Shown: positions 17,651-27,549, counted from the stretch's first letter. The stretch is 45,977 nt of DNA from Bdellovibrionales bacterium (GCA_005793345.1 SXSU01000040.1:1-45977), one strand, 5' to 3'. The notes: generated from the letters alone by a model not told the origin. Numbers and translations are program-made.

Positions 17651-20560
17651 GTGTCTGAAAACAAACAATGGTTGATAAAAGATTCAAGCAGGAAGGTGAT
17701 TGGACCTTATTCTTTTGATGCAATCAAAACTTTGATCGAACGTGGACTTATTAGGGGAGATGAACAAATTTCTTTAGTGCCACATGGACAGTGGTATGAA
17801 ATAGCTAAGGAAAAAATTTTTTATGATCTAATCTTAGATACTATGGAGGGCTTAAATAACTCTAAAAAAATTGATTCTTTCGAAATCATTAATGATAAAA
17901 CCGCAATCATTAACCGTTTGGAAATAGAAGAAAAGTATAAACCACAAACCCCTCTCGAAAAAAAAGATGATAGCATAAAAGAATCAGTTGCTTCAGCGCC
18001 CCCTGTTCAGCCACAGAATAACACTCAAATAACTAAAAAATCATTTGTTACTATACCTGAATTAAATATTAAAACTTCTGATGGTAAAGAATTTAAGGAT
18101 ACAAATGTTAAAAATGGCAGCAATGAAGCTCTTGAAGAACCCAATTCTTCTGCTGAAAATAATACGAATACTTTACAAGTATTTAATTTACCTCCGGAGA
18201 GAATAAAATTCTTTGGTGTTATTTTAGTAATTATTTTGCTGCTACTTTATATTTTATATAGCTATAGCGACTCTGCTACCGAAGGTAAAATACACTTACT
18301 TTTACCAAGCGTTGGCGGAGAGAAACTTTCTATTGATGAAACTAAAAGTTTATTATTAAAATCAAAATCTTTAATTGAATCTGATAATTTTACAGGTTGG
18401 CTTGAATCTCAAAACTTACTTGTAAAGTTGTCCGAATCAGATCCGCAAAATATTGAAATTCGAGAGATGCTTTGCTTTGTATATAAAGAGTTATGGCCTT
18501 TTAGTTTTCAAGATTCTGAAGATATTAAAACCCTTGATCAAATGACCATGTCAGTAAAAAATATTAATCCGGCTAGTACACAGAGTAAAAGCTGCCAAAT
18601 AATTCAAGCAATTCTTACTAATAAATTTGATCAGGCACTAGCTAATATAGATGGTTTACTTACTGAATCCCCAGGATCTGCACTCTACACTTGGCTGAAA
18701 GCCGAAATATTGTATAAAGATAAAAATTATATCAATGCCGTTGCTTTTGCTAGCTCAGTAAGTAGTATTTGGCCACAGTTTATTAATGCTTTTGTTCTTC
18801 AAGGCAAGTCCCTTGAAAAACAAGGAATGCTTCAGCAAGCACTTGATGTATTTAATAATGTATTAAAAATGAATCCTAACCATAAGGTTGCAAAACTTTA
18901 TGCAGGAATCATTGAATATGATTCTTATAAATCAAATGATACTGCTTGGACTCTTTTAATTTCTGCAATAAACCAAGCTGAAGAAAAAGCCCCACCTCTT
19001 TTAGAATCTCAAGCATATAGAGTTTTGTCTGAAATTAGTATGCTTAAGAATCAACATTCAATTGCAAAAGAATATATAGAAAAAGCATACAAGCAAAATC
19101 CAAGTGATTTAAAAATTAAAAAAATGTTTTCTGATTTGGGCGGAAATAATAAAATTGAAATTTCAAAAAGCAAAACTTTGGAACTGATTGCCTTAGGGGA
19201 TCAATATGCACGTACAGGTGATTATTTTGCAGCACAAGCAGAATATAAAACTGCGTTTGATCTTGACCCACACTATTCCGCCGCCGCAATAAAGGCAGCT
19301 AAAAGTTTGTGGCGAATCAATCAATCACTTCAGGCCATAGAATATTTAAAAAAAGCAATTAAAGCAAAACCCTCAGATTTTGCAGCCTATGTGTTACTTT
19401 CGGATTTTTATTCTCAAAGATATGATTTCAGAGCCGCTATTCAAATTTTAAATCAAGCACAAAGATTTGAGTCTAACTCATATGAAATTCAAAAAGGACT
19501 TGCTCTGATAGAGTTACGAAAAAATAATTATATTGCAGCGTCAGCTCTTGCTGAAAAATCTCTTAAAATTTATAACTCGGATGTTGAAACATATGTTATC
19601 TTAGCTCAAAGCTACCTTGGTCAAAAGAAAATAAGCGAAGCTTTCCACGCTATTGCTAAGGCTGTCGAAATTGATCCTTCTCATATAGAGGCGCAAGTGA
19701 CTTATGGAAATGTTTTACACAATTATCAGGGATTTGAATCCGCCAGAACCTATTTAGACAATTTATCAAATCAAAGCAAATTTATTTTGGATTATAAAAT
19801 AGCAATTGCAGAAATGTTAAAAAAAGAAGAAAAGTTTGATCAAGCACTTGAGCTTTATCAAAAAGTTTTATTGGTTGATAGTAAATTTAAAAAAGCATCA
19901 ATTAGCTCTGGTGAATGCTTACAGTCTATGGGTCAGGTCGATAAAGCGTTGAGCGCATTTTTAAATGCAGCCACTCTCGACCCAACAGATCCAGAAGCTC
20001 TCTTTAAGGCGGGATTACTATATTTAGAAACTGGCCGCTTCGGTCCTGCTATTCAGCAATTTGAAAGAGTACTGCTGGTAAATAAAAACTATCCCCGCAC
20101 AAATTATTTTATTGGGAAGGCTGCTTATTTACAGGGTGATATGCAAAAAGCAATTGATTTTGCCACCATTGAAAAAAAACAAAATCCAAGACTTGCAGAA
20201 CCCTATATTCTTTCGGCTGAAGTTTATTCTGCTGCACGCAAATATCAACTCTGCACTACAGAATATCAAATGGCACTTAAGCTACAAAATTTAGGAGCTG
20301 ATGTATACGTAAAACTAGCTCGCTGTTTTCGTTTAACCGGAACAATGGATGTTGCTCAATCAATGTTAGATATAGCTGCCGAAAAAGAATCTGGTTACCC
20401 TGATATTTATAAGGAACGTGGGGCCCTTTATCAAGCACAAGGAGAGATTGCTGCCGCCTTAAAAGCTTATGATAAATATCTATCACTTTCACCGAGTGCT
20501 CCTGACAGAGCAGAAGTTGAATTATTAATGAATAGCATGCTAGGGTCAAAAAGAAATTGA
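17651..20560 (+). CDS. GYF_2-domain, membrane-anchored TPR-repeat protein
   Basis: 969 residues from GTG at 17651, with AAAAGGA ideally spaced before it. The N-terminus (QWLIKDSSRKVIGPYSFDAIKTLIERG...GQWYEI, residues 4-52) matches the GYF_2 (DUF4339) domain, a cytosolic binding module. A Lys/Ser/Asn-rich linker follows, then one membrane segment (about 186-206, VILVIILLLLYILYSY). The remaining approximately 750 residues are mostly tetratricopeptide repeats, with A..Y..AL..DP/NP patterns (for example LDVFNNVLKMNPNHKVAKLY, ALSAFLNAATLDPTDPEALF). The predicted topology places the TPR superhelix in the periplasm, so this is probably a scaffold linking a cytoplasmic partner to an envelope complex. 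TPR-rich scaffolds are common in gliding and pilus systems, but no such partner is next to it. Confidence 0.88.
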   Translation: MSENKQWLIKDSSRKVIGPYSFDAIKTLIERGLIRGDEQISLVPHGQWYEIAKEKIFYDLILDTMEGLNNSKKIDSFEIINDKTAIINRLEIEEKYKPQTPLEKKDDSIKESVASAPPVQPQNNTQITKKSFVTIPELNIKTSDGKEFKDTNVKNGSNEALEEPNSSAENNTNTLQVFNLPPERIKFFGVILVIILLLLYILYSYSDSATEGKIHLLLPSVGGEKLSIDETKSLLLKSKSLIESDNFTGWLESQNLLVKLSESDPQNIEIREMLCFVYKELWPFSFQDSEDIKTLDQMTMSVKNINPASTQSKSCQIIQAILTNKFDQALANIDGLLTESPGSALYTWLKAEILYKDKNYINAVAFASSVSSIWPQFINAFVLQGKSLEKQGMLQQALDVFNNVLKMNPNHKVAKLYAGIIEYDSYKSNDTAWTLLISAINQAEEKAPPLLESQAYRVLSEISMLKNQHSIAKEYIEKAYKQNPSDLKIKKMFSDLGGNNKIEISKSKTLELIALGDQYARTGDYFAAQAEYKTAFDLDPHYSAAAIKAAKSLWRINQSLQAIEYLKKAIKAKPSDFAAYVLLSDFYSQRYDFRAAIQILNQAQRFESNSYEIQKGLALIELRKNNYIAASALAEKSLKIYNSDVETYVILAQSYLGQKKISEAFHAIAKAVEIDPSHIEAQVTYGNVLHNYQGFESARTYLDNLSNQSKFILDYKIAIAEMLKKEEKFDQALELYQKVLLVDSKFKKASISSGECLQSMGQVDKALSAFLNAATLDPTDPEALFKAGLLYLETGRFGPAIQQFERVLLVNKNYPRTNYFIGKAAYLQGDMQKAIDFATIEKKQNPRLAEPYILSAEVYSAARKYQLCTTEYQMALKLQNLGADVYVKLARCFRLTGTMDVAQSMLDIAAEKESGYPDIYKERGALYQAQGEIAAALKAYDKYLSLSPSAPDRAEVELLMNSMLGSKRN

Positions 20561-20623
20561 ACTCTAGTGTTGGTTTTAGTTAAATATTAACTGCACTTGA
20601 TTAACCAAAATAGGAGAGATTCT

Positions 20624-20935
20624 GTGGAAATTGTAAATCGAATAAATAACCAAGCAAATCAAATTAAAGAGAGTTTTAAAAGTAAAACAACTTCAGCCTT
20701 ATTGTTAACTTTAAAAGTTATTTCAGGAGGATTAATTGGTTTAACTTTTGCTCTTGTTCTTCAAGAAATGATGAGGTTTGGAGAGATTTCATTTTTATTT
20801 ATAATTTTAATGCTAGCTACAGTATTTGTTAGAGCTTCTAAATCCTGGGGTTATATCACATTAATTATTTTTGACTTATTTTGTGTTTTATTGGCAATGC
20901 TTTTAAGAATGTATATAATTATTGCTCCGAATTGA
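20624..20935 (+). CDS. Small membrane protein, unknown
   Basis: 103 residues from GTG at 20624, chosen because AGGAG (20612-20616) is seven bases before it. The N-terminal approximately 25 residues are polar (VNRINNQANQIKESFKSK). Three hydrophobic segments follow (about 27-50, 57-72 and 78-100). The gene lies 63 bases after the TPR gene on the same strand, so the two may share a transcript and the protein could be a membrane partner of it. No family is recognised. Confidence 0.65.
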   Translation: MEIVNRINNQANQIKESFKSKTTSALLLTLKVISGGLIGLTFALVLQEMMRFGEISFLFIILMLATVFVRASKSWGYITLIIFDLFCVLLAMLLRMYIIIAPN

Positions 20936-20938
20936 GTA

Positions 20939-20967
20939 TTGTCAATTTTTTGTTTGATTGTTATATC
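20939..20967 (+). promoter_or_regulatory. Likely sigma-70 promoter for serS
   Basis: TTGTCA (20939-20944) and TATATC (20962-20967) are spaced by 17 bases and lie about 50 bases before the serS start. The -35 box matches 5 of 6 and the -10 box is weaker. Confidence 0.45.
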
Positions 20968-21016
20968 TGTTCTATATTCTACCCATCTCTTAAATCTATA
21001 TTAGAAGGATTAACCT

Positions 21017-22318
21017 ATGATTGACATTAAATTACTTGAAAAAAAAACTGAAGATGGTGGGGTAAATTATTTTGAAGAATATAAAACTTCATTAAAAAAT
21101 CGTGGAGCCGATGTTAGTATTTTAGATGATTTATTAAATTTAAATAAAAAGCGTAAAGAACAAATCGCAAAAGCTGAGGATGCAAAATCTCACCTCAATA
21201 AAGTTACTCAAGAAATTGCAAAATTAAAAAAATCTGGTGCTGATGCATCTACATTAATTACAGAAATGCAGGGGCTTTCAAAAAATATTAAAGATATGGA
21301 ACAAGCTGCAGCTGATGCGGATGCAGAAGTAAACAAGCTTGCACTTACTTTACCAAATAAATGTCACAGTAGCATTCCTATTGGAAAATCTGAACATGAC
21401 AATAAAGTTGTTCGCACAGTCGGTACTCCAAAGACATTTTCTTTTAATGCCCTTGAGCATAATGAACTTGGAGAAAAATTAAATATTATTGATTTTGAAA
21501 GAGCAACTAAAGTAACTGGTGCCCGTTTTACTTTTTTAAAAGGCGGAGCTGCTCGATTAGAACGTGCACTTATGAATTTTATGTTGGATTTACATGTTGA
21601 AACTCATGGTTATACAGAAATGCTTCCTCCGTTTATTGCAAACAGCAATAGTTTACTGGGTACGGGGCAGCTGCCAAAATTTAAAGAGGATCTATTTCAT
21701 TTAGAAGGAACTGATTATTTTTTGATTCCAACTGCTGAGGTTCCTGTAACAAATTATTATAATAATGAAATGTTAAAAGAGGAAGATTTGCCACAAAAAT
21801 TTGTAGCTTACTCTCCTTGTTTTAGATCTGAGGCTGGCAGTCATGGTCGAGACACTAAAGGTTTGATTCGCCAGCATCAATTTAACAAAGTTGAACTCAT
21901 GGTCTTTGCTCATCCCGATAAATCTTTTGAGTTACACGAAAAGCTAACTACTCACGCTGAAGAAGTATTAAAACGATTAGAACTTCCTTACAGAGTTGCA
22001 ATGTTATGCACTGGTGATATTGGTTTTGGAGCAGCAAAATGTTATGATCTTGAAGTTTGGTTACCTGGCCAGAACGTATATCGCGAAATAAGTTCATGTT
22101 CTAACTTCGAAGAATTTCAAGCGAGACGAGCCAATATTCGCTTTAAACCAAGCGGTGGTGGTAAACCACAATTTGTTCATACTATGAATGGAAGTGGCTT
22201 AGCAATTGGGCGTACTTTAATTGCTATATTAGAAAATTATCAACAAGAGGATGGTTCAGTTTTAATTCCAGAAGCACTAAAGCCATACATGCATGGGGTA
22301 ACTAAAATATCAAAATAA
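21017..22318 (+). CDS. serS: Seryl-tRNA synthetase
   Basis: 433 residues, normal bacterial length. It charges tRNA-Ser (and tRNA-Sec where present) with serine in the cytoplasm. Seen: the N-terminal coiled-coil arm that grips the tRNA long variable arm (about residues 30-110, [18 protein letters not shown]), then the class II catalytic core with [13 protein letters not shown], motif 2 [26 protein letters not shown] and motif 3 [20 protein letters not shown]. The ATG at 21017 is preceded by AGAAGGA. It is a single gene with its own likely promoter. A structured stretch follows it (22402-22462). Confidence 0.97.
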   Translation: MIDIKLLEKKTEDGGVNYFEEYKTSLKNRGADVSILDDLLNLNKKRKEQIAKAEDAKSHLNKVTQEIAKLKKSGADASTLITEMQGLSKNIKDMEQAAADADAEVNKLALTLPNKCHSSIPIGKSEHDNKVVRTVGTPKTFSFNALEHNELGEKLNIIDFERATKVTGARFTFLKGGAARLERALMNFMLDLHVETHGYTEMLPPFIANSNSLLGTGQLPKFKEDLFHLEGTDYFLIPTAEVPVTNYYNNEMLKEEDLPQKFVAYSPCFRSEAGSHGRDTKGLIRQHQFNKVELMVFAHPDKSFELHEKLTTHAEEVLKRLELPYRVAMLCTGDIGFGAAKCYDLEVWLPGQNVYREISSCSNFEEFQARRANIRFKPSGGGKPQFVHTMNGSGLAIGRTLIAILENYQQEDGSVLIPEALKPYMHGVTKISK

Positions 22319-22401
22319 AAAACTCTTATGATTAAATCTGATTAAACGTAACAGATCAGTTATCCTAATCCAGTTCAAATTGTAACATCGTCTACTTTCA
22401 A

Positions 22402-22462
22402 GCAAGGAAAGTTTTCTATGCAGATTTCTTGGGGGTCGGGCTCCTTGCCCTCGACAAAATTT
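22402..22462 (+). promoter_or_regulatory. GC-rich structured stretch after serS
   Basis: GTCGGGC..GCCC..CGAC (22435-22455) can fold into a short bulged hairpin followed by AAAATTTT. GCAAGGA (22402-22408) is an exact inverted repeat of TCCTTGC (22442-22448), which lies inside that hairpin, so two mutually exclusive folds are possible. It may be the serS terminator or a small structured RNA. It is clearly more GC-rich than its surroundings. Confidence 0.4.
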
Positions 22463-22508
22463 TAACCGACATAGGGTGAATGACAACTTACGATTAAACT
22501 ACCCATTT

Positions 22509-22541
22509 GATTTAACACTTTCAATAGTAAAGTGTTAAATC
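22509..22541. terminator. Bidirectional hairpin between serS and the nucleotidyltransferase gene
   Basis: GATTTAACACTTT and AAAGTGTTAAATC form a perfect 13-bp stem with a 7-base loop, six bases from the end of the minus-strand gene at 22547. Tails on both sides are T-rich but not pure, so termination is probable rather than certain. Confidence 0.6.
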
Positions 22542-22546
22542 ACTTT

Positions 22547-23506
22547 TCATTGAAGTTGTGAAATTGATTTATCAATTAAATCTGAGTAATTATTTATATC
22601 TGATGATAACCTCTTCAATGCATTTAATGAATTATCATTTGGATATAGAATTTCACCGAGTCGAATGATACTTGTACGAACTCGTATAGGATTAGTACTA
22701 TAAAGATTTTCAATTAAAAAGTCCTGATAGTTTTTAAGAAAGAAGTTCTCAAATTCCAAAACTCGAGGGAGCACTTTTTCAAGAACCAGCAATTCTTCGG
22801 TTGTTTCAGGAGTCATATATTCGAACTGTACACGGCAAACCTCCATAATATTTTGTAAATCATCAGCAAGATGCCCGCCTATAACCGATTTAAAGAGATT
22901 GATTACATGGTTTTTAGTAGGGACATAGATTTTCCCTCTCCACGCAATGAGTCCGGTTGCCATCCATCCCGTTAAAACCACTATTTCTTTGATTGAATTA
23001 AATTGCTTATTTTGATATTTAATTTTTTCCCGCCAGTCGTATCCCTTAAGAGGACTTTTATCATCTGGATATCTCAGTGGCCAAGTATAAGGTTTTGTCT
23101 TACGTGTTAATTGCATTCGCAAATAACCAGTATGCATTCCACGATAAATATAATCTTCTATTTTTGGCATTGGAATTCGAAGATGAACTGGCTCCCCAAA
23201 AACATGCAAAAAATATTCATTCATTCCCACTTTGCCAGACTCTATAAGATTTTCTAAGCCTCGAAATGCTATATCAAGAGATGGGCTGATGTCTTGAAGT
23301 AGAGTGTTTATATCTTCACCTATTTTTTCATCAGCTTTGTTTAAATAACCTTCAAATACAAAAAAAAGGTCAAGATCTGAGCTTGAAACAGCATATCCAT
23401 TTGCATAACTGCCAGTCACATAAACACTAAGAAGTTTTTTAGAAAAATTTCTTTGAATAGCCTTAATAGCTGCCAAAATTGCATTTTCGATTGAAATATC
23501 GTTCAT
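22547..23506 (-). CDS. Nucleotidyltransferase-domain protein (aminoglycoside adenylyltransferase-like fold)
   Basis: 319 residues. The N-terminus has the polymerase-beta type signature VTGSYANGYAVSSSDLDLFFVF: the GS..G turn is at residues 32-37 and the two metal-binding Asp in SDLDL are at 44 and 46. A third Asp (PSLDIAF, about 74) completes the usual metal triad. The remaining approximately 200 residues are helical with many aromatic residues and could bind a substrate. Relatives modify antibiotics, proteins or RNA. The whole-protein match to known resistance enzymes is not evident, so no resistance should be assumed. There is no good Shine-Dalgarno before the ATG. Confidence 0.8.
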   Translation of the reverse strand: MNDISIENAILAAIKAIQRNFSKKLLSVYVTGSYANGYAVSSSDLDLFFVFEGYLNKADEKIGEDINTLLQDISPSLDIAFRGLENLIESGKVGMNEYFLHVFGEPVHLRIPMPKIEDYIYRGMHTGYLRMQLTRKTKPYTWPLRYPDDKSPLKGYDWREKIKYQNKQFNSIKEIVVLTGWMATGLIAWRGKIYVPTKNHVINLFKSVIGGHLADDLQNIMEVCRVQFEYMTPETTEELLVLEKVLPRVLEFENFFLKNYQDFLIENLYSTNPIRVRTSIIRLGEILYPNDNSLNALKRLSSDINNYSDLIDKSISQLQ

Positions 23507-23767
23507 CGAAGTTAATAATTGAATAGAATTACCTCCGGATTTTTACCTTATTAGAAATTTCGGCTGAAACCCAAAAAATATATTTACAAATTATGAGAAT
23601 AGTTTCAATTAAAAAATATTATCAAAATCTTAACTCCTCCCATTGAATTATATAAGAATTAAATTTAAATACTTTGAGTTTATTTTATTTCTTAAAACAA
23701 TTTGGGTTTGAATCATCAGGATACCAACATTTTCTTTTATCTAAAGCATTCTCTAATGAATATATTT

Positions 23768-24394
23768 TTATAGTTCTAATTCAAGAGCGTGGAGATATTG
23801 TTTCATATTCTCTACTCTCTTTATTCCGAGCTCTTGTCCTGTTTTTGTTTTTAAGGATTCAGCAACTTTAAAAAGTTTTTTATAAAAGTGATCAACTGTA
23901 TATAATGAATCATCTGGGGGGCGATTTTTACAAAAGGGGTCTTCACTTGAATAAAAAGGTCTTTTTAGTAAACCCGCAGTTGCAAAACATCTTGCTATAC
24001 CAATTGCTCCTAATCCATCTAAGCGATCAGCGTCTTGAACAATTTTAGATTCTAATGTTTGTGTTTGTCTATTTGCACTAAAACTATGAGCCTCTATAGC
24101 ATGAAAAATATTGTCATAAAATTGATGTGGATATTTTATTTCTTTTAAAAAATTAATTGCTGCTTCTGCAGATATTTTAGAAGCTTGGCTACGCAACGGA
24201 CTATCCTTAGGAACAATCACAAAATCATGCAACCATGCTGCTGGAATGACTTCTTCAAAACATCCTCTCTCGAATTCACAAATTTGTTTTGCGGTCTTTA
24301 CAACTCTCTGAAAATGTAACAAATCATGAGCGGGGTCATCTGAAGTTGCAATTTTTTTTATTTTATCCTGAAAAATATTTTCCCAATTTTTCAT
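23768..24394 (-). CDS. HD-domain phosphohydrolase
   Basis: 208 residues. The HD metal-binding set is present: DPAHDLLHFQRVV (His23), AAWLHDF (His56-Asp57), a further His in IFHAIEAHSF and VQDADRLDGLGAIGIAR (Asp121), the layout of the YedJ-like HD hydrolases. These are cytoplasmic enzymes that hydrolyse phosphate esters of nucleotides or related small molecules. The length is typical. It is a single gene, in the same direction as the nucleotidyltransferase downstream but separated by 260 bases, so not clearly one operon. The exact substrate is unknown. Confidence 0.87.
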   Translation of the reverse strand: MKNWENIFQDKIKKIATSDDPAHDLLHFQRVVKTAKQICEFERGCFEEVIPAAWLHDFVIVPKDSPLRSQASKISAEAAINFLKEIKYPHQFYDNIFHAIEAHSFSANRQTQTLESKIVQDADRLDGLGAIGIARCFATAGLLKRPFYSSEDPFCKNRPPDDSLYTVDHFYKKLFKVAESLKTKTGQELGIKRVENMKQYLHALELEL

Positions 24395-24658
24395 TGAAAT
24401 CCTTTATTAATATAATTTACATTTGTTATTCTTGATTTAATTTATAAAATTTTTTTGTTTCAAAATTAACGTAAACAAATCTAAACTGCAATGGAGAAAA
24501 CTCCAAAGTATCAGAAAGCGAAAATTTGCATTAATCAAGGATAGTCGAGAAATTATTATTTGAAATGATAAACCTAGACATTTTTTAACACTAAAAATAT
24601 TCTTATTGAAGTGATTAATTAAAATTTATTTATTTATATAAACTATTGGAGTCAGCAT

Positions 24659-25327
24659 TTGAAAAAACTTATTATTCTTTTAATTTTTTTTAGCTCGATT
24701 TGTCATTCTAAATCATGGTTTTTTGATATAAAAGGAAATTTTCAAACTCGTTTAATTATTGAACCAAGTACAAATAAAGAAACTCTTTTTTGGCTTTGCC
24801 AATTAGCCTCTTGCAAAAAACTTGGATCAAAACCATATTCTTTTTTTGAATTAAATGAAAAATTAAATCAAGCTAACGAAATGCAAATTTTGCTTCCTGA
24901 TGACAAGGATTCTTCGGGATTGCATAGCAAAGTTTTGCAAATTATTACAGATGCTTCAACTAACGCTGAAATTATACTTAACAGTTCTTCATTTTCATTT
25001 TCTAAACAGTCTGCACAAATTTATTTTCTTGGCAATGGCAAGGTCAAAATTAAAGATATCGATGATTTGCCTCCTGGTGAGTCTTACAGTGGATTAGCAT
25101 CATGCTCCAAAGGACAAATTGAAGAATCACTTAAACCACTAGCTCTAGCAAAAGCCGATGCTGATTTCACAAATATTATTATTAAAAATACCGATTATTG
25201 TCGTCCCTATAGAACTAAAGGTGTTAAAAAAGTTTTATTTGGTAAAACTGATTTTGAAAAAATGGTTCAGCTGTTGGAAAAAGTTTTGGCACTTAAAATA
25301 AATGTCTCATCTGATACTGACCCATAA
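24659..25327 (+). CDS. Secreted protein of unknown function
   Basis: 222 residues starting at TTG (24659), preceded by TTGGAG. The N-terminus is a short signal peptide (KKLIILLIFFSSICHSKS). The mature protein has five Cys (WLCQLASCKKL, ASCSKGQ, DYCRPYR), suggesting disulfides and a periplasmic or secreted location. No known domain was identified. It is followed by an AT-rich gap of 190 bases before the porin-like gene and is probably a separate unit. Confidence 0.68.
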   Translation: MKKLIILLIFFSSICHSKSWFFDIKGNFQTRLIIEPSTNKETLFWLCQLASCKKLGSKPYSFFELNEKLNQANEMQILLPDDKDSSGLHSKVLQIITDASTNAEIILNSSSFSFSKQSAQIYFLGNGKVKIKDIDDLPPGESYSGLASCSKGQIEESLKPLALAKADADFTNIIIKNTDYCRPYRTKGVKKVLFGKTDFEKMVQLLEKVLALKINVSSDTDP

Positions 25328-25408
25328 AAATATTTATTACTTTAATAATTTAGTTTTAAAAACAATGACATATATATTCATAAAAAATAATAATTAATCT
25401 TGTTTTAA

Positions 25409-25437
25409 TTGACATCACTTCGAATTATTCATTCAAT
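25409..25437 (+). promoter_or_regulatory. Possible promoter for the porin-like gene
   Basis: A consensus TTGACA (25409-25414) is followed after 17 bases by TTCAAT (25432-25437), 83 bases before the GTG start. The -35 box is perfect and the -10 box is weak. Confidence 0.38.
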
Positions 25438-25519
25438 TTAAATATCATAAATTTAAATAAGTTTTCAATATTTTATCTATATTGATCTTTAACAACAAAT
25501 CACACTAAAGGGAGTTTTT

Positions 25520-26530
25520 GTGAAATTTTTATTGTCTATTTTAACTGTTCTATCTTTTAATTCGTACTCTTATGCTTCTAAAGCCAGAGTAAATGCCCTC
25601 CAAGGCGCTAATCATATCGTTGATACTCAAACTATTTTTGCTAATCCTGCACATATCAGTTTACTTAATCCTTATCTAACATTTGAAATGGGTGCAGCTG
25701 GAAATGGCGCAGAAGGTGGATTTGCTCGTAAACTTTCGAATGGCAATATGCTAGGGATTTATCTAGGGCATGACAATACAAATGATTTAAGAGACGGAAC
25801 TACATTTATAAAACAACAAAACCCAATTGAAGTAACTTATGGAAAAGGTGATATGGCTTTTTCTGGATCTTTATCAACAATTGATAACAAAAAATCTGGC
25901 ACCAAAGAAACTACTTTAGTTGGTAAATATGGTGCTATAAATGGAGATATGGCTTACTACGCTCACCTGGCATTAATATCTTCTGCAGAAAAAAAAGGTA
26001 CTCCTGATCAAAAAATTTCATCTTCTCCATATATAACTTTGGGGGGGAATAAAGACATGGGAACTAATAGATTTTTTGGTAGCCTTGTATATGGAAACAC
26101 AAAAGCAGAAGCTGGAACTGTTGAAACTACAACTAAAGACATGAATATTACTTTAGGTTGGGAAGATCGTAGCATGAAAACTACTGATGCAGATATTTAT
26201 TATGGAGCTATGCTAGAAAATAACAGCCGTGACATTGAAGGAAAAAAAGTAACTTTAATGCAACTTCCAGTTTTCATTGGTTTAGAATTAAACTTAAACT
26301 CTTGGTCAATGTTTAGAGCTTCATTAAGCCAAAACGTTATCCTTGGTTCTACAAAAGACGAAACTGTTAGTAATGATGCTGATGGAATAAATAATAATAC
26401 TACAGTTGCAACTGGGCTTGGTTTTAAACATAACAACTTAACATTAGATGGACTTCTTTCTGCAAGCACAACAGGCCAAATTAATGGTACTGCATTTATG
26501 ACTTCTGCTGCAGTCACTTATAATTTTTAA
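25520..26530 (+). CDS. Outer-membrane beta-barrel (porin-like) protein
   Basis: 336 residues from GTG at 25520 (GGGAG five bases before). A signal peptide ends near YSYAS. The rest is a run of alternating polar and hydrophobic strands with Gly-rich turns (FEMGAAGNGAEGGFARKL, NMLGIYLGHDN, SPYITLGGNKDMG), and the protein ends in SAAVTYNF, an aromatic C-terminus as in the signal recognised by the BAM complex. All of this fits an outer-membrane barrel of about 14-16 strands. The ligand is unknown. The lipoprotein gene starts 12 bases downstream, so the two are very probably co-transcribed and may act together at the outer membrane. Confidence 0.8.
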   Translation: MKFLLSILTVLSFNSYSYASKARVNALQGANHIVDTQTIFANPAHISLLNPYLTFEMGAAGNGAEGGFARKLSNGNMLGIYLGHDNTNDLRDGTTFIKQQNPIEVTYGKGDMAFSGSLSTIDNKKSGTKETTLVGKYGAINGDMAYYAHLALISSAEKKGTPDQKISSSPYITLGGNKDMGTNRFFGSLVYGNTKAEAGTVETTTKDMNITLGWEDRSMKTTDADIYYGAMLENNSRDIEGKKVTLMQLPVFIGLELNLNSWSMFRASLSQNVILGSTKDETVSNDADGINNNTTVATGLGFKHNNLTLDGLLSASTTGQINGTAFMTSAAVTYNF

Positions 26531-26542
26531 TTGGAGAGTTAA

Positions 26543-27532
26543 ATGAAAAATATTTTATTTAATTTTCTGTGCTCCTTTTTTTATTTAGGTGCGCTTTCAT
26601 TAACTGCATGTGTGGGAGGAAAGGGAGCTGTTACAATTGAAACAGCTCCTACTGTGGTGACTACATTTAAAACTGTTTTGAACCAGCTCCCAAAAGGGAA
26701 TGGTGTCGCAACAAATCCAATTGGAGTCAGCTCGCAAAAACCACGGGCTGGTTTAAAATCATACTCTTTGAATGATTCTATCGAAACCTATGCCGAAAAA
26801 CTTTCTTGTTATACTTCTAGTCCGGCTACTCCAATTGATGCAGATTCTGATGGCATAGCCTTATTAAAAGAATATTCATTTGATTGCGAAGATTTTGTTT
26901 CTGGTGAAAATACATTTAATCATAAGGGTTCATATAAATCCATTGATAAAGATGATACTGTTGCGGGAGATAGAGGTGGATATCGTTTTGAGTTTGATAT
27001 TCCCTCTTGGTATTATAAAAACAATTCTGAAAATTTACTTTTTGGTGGATCCTTCAATGGCTACTGGGATACTTCTGGTACAAATGATTCAACAAAATTT
27101 AAATCAGATTTTAAAGGAAGCCAATATGCCGAGTTTGAAGCTCCTGGACATGGCATACTTAAAACAGATTATACATACACTTACAAATGGGATGTGACTT
27201 TTACACCTACTTTGATTATGGTGAATTCCAATTCACAGGTCAGCCAATGGGCAGAGGGAACTATGGTTGGTTCTGGTTCATTTGCAATTGAAGGAAATTT
27301 TGTAAATGAAAAAGAAGAAGGTGGAACTGTGAAGTTCGAAGTCATCGATGGCACAGCCAGCATGAGCTGGAAAGCAGTTGATGTCACCTTCAAATCAAAT
27401 TGTGCTGTTTGGTACAAATCAGGATCGCATATTCTTACCGATGTTGGCGGCAACAAAATTGAAATTAAATTTAATTGCAGTGATGCCAAAATTTATTTTA
27501 ATGGCGAAGAGATGAAAGATACTACCTGGTAA
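26543..27532 (+). CDS. Lipoprotein of unknown function
   Basis: 329 residues with a signal peptide and lipobox SLTAC (lipidated Cys23), followed by VGGKG, with no Asp after the Cys that would keep it in the inner membrane by the enterobacterial rule. The mature part is beta-rich with many aromatic residues and paired Cys (KLSCYTS, SFDCEDF, KSNCAVW, KFNCSDA), suggesting disulfides. No domain was recognised. It is the second gene of the unit with the porin-like gene (12-base gap, GGAGAG before the ATG). The dispersed hairpin repeat lies 18 bases after the stop and may end the transcript. Confidence 0.75.
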   Translation: MKNILFNFLCSFFYLGALSLTACVGGKGAVTIETAPTVVTTFKTVLNQLPKGNGVATNPIGVSSQKPRAGLKSYSLNDSIETYAEKLSCYTSSPATPIDADSDGIALLKEYSFDCEDFVSGENTFNHKGSYKSIDKDDTVAGDRGGYRFEFDIPSWYYKNNSENLLFGGSFNGYWDTSGTNDSTKFKSDFKGSQYAEFEAPGHGILKTDYTYTYKWDVTFTPTLIMVNSNSQVSQWAEGTMVGSGSFAIEGNFVNEKEEGGTVKFEVIDGTASMSWKAVDVTFKSNCAVWYKSGSHILTDVGGNKIEIKFNCSDAKIYFNGEEMKDTTW

Positions 27533-27549
27533 CTCGAAATTACCACTTT

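Noticed and set aside
22319-22546. tRNA gene or leader RNA after serS
   Set aside because: No cloverleaf-like set of stems and no GTTCGA-type T-loop was seen; the structured stretch is too short and has another shape.
22547-23506. Antibiotic resistance gene (aminoglycoside nucleotidyltransferase)
   Set aside because: Only the short nucleotidyltransferase signature is shared; the rest does not show a recognised resistance enzyme, so only the fold is called.
23674-23871. A 65-residue plus-strand frame
   Set aside because: Its 3' half overlaps the HD phosphohydrolase gene on the other strand, and it lacks a Shine-Dalgarno and a recognisable domain.
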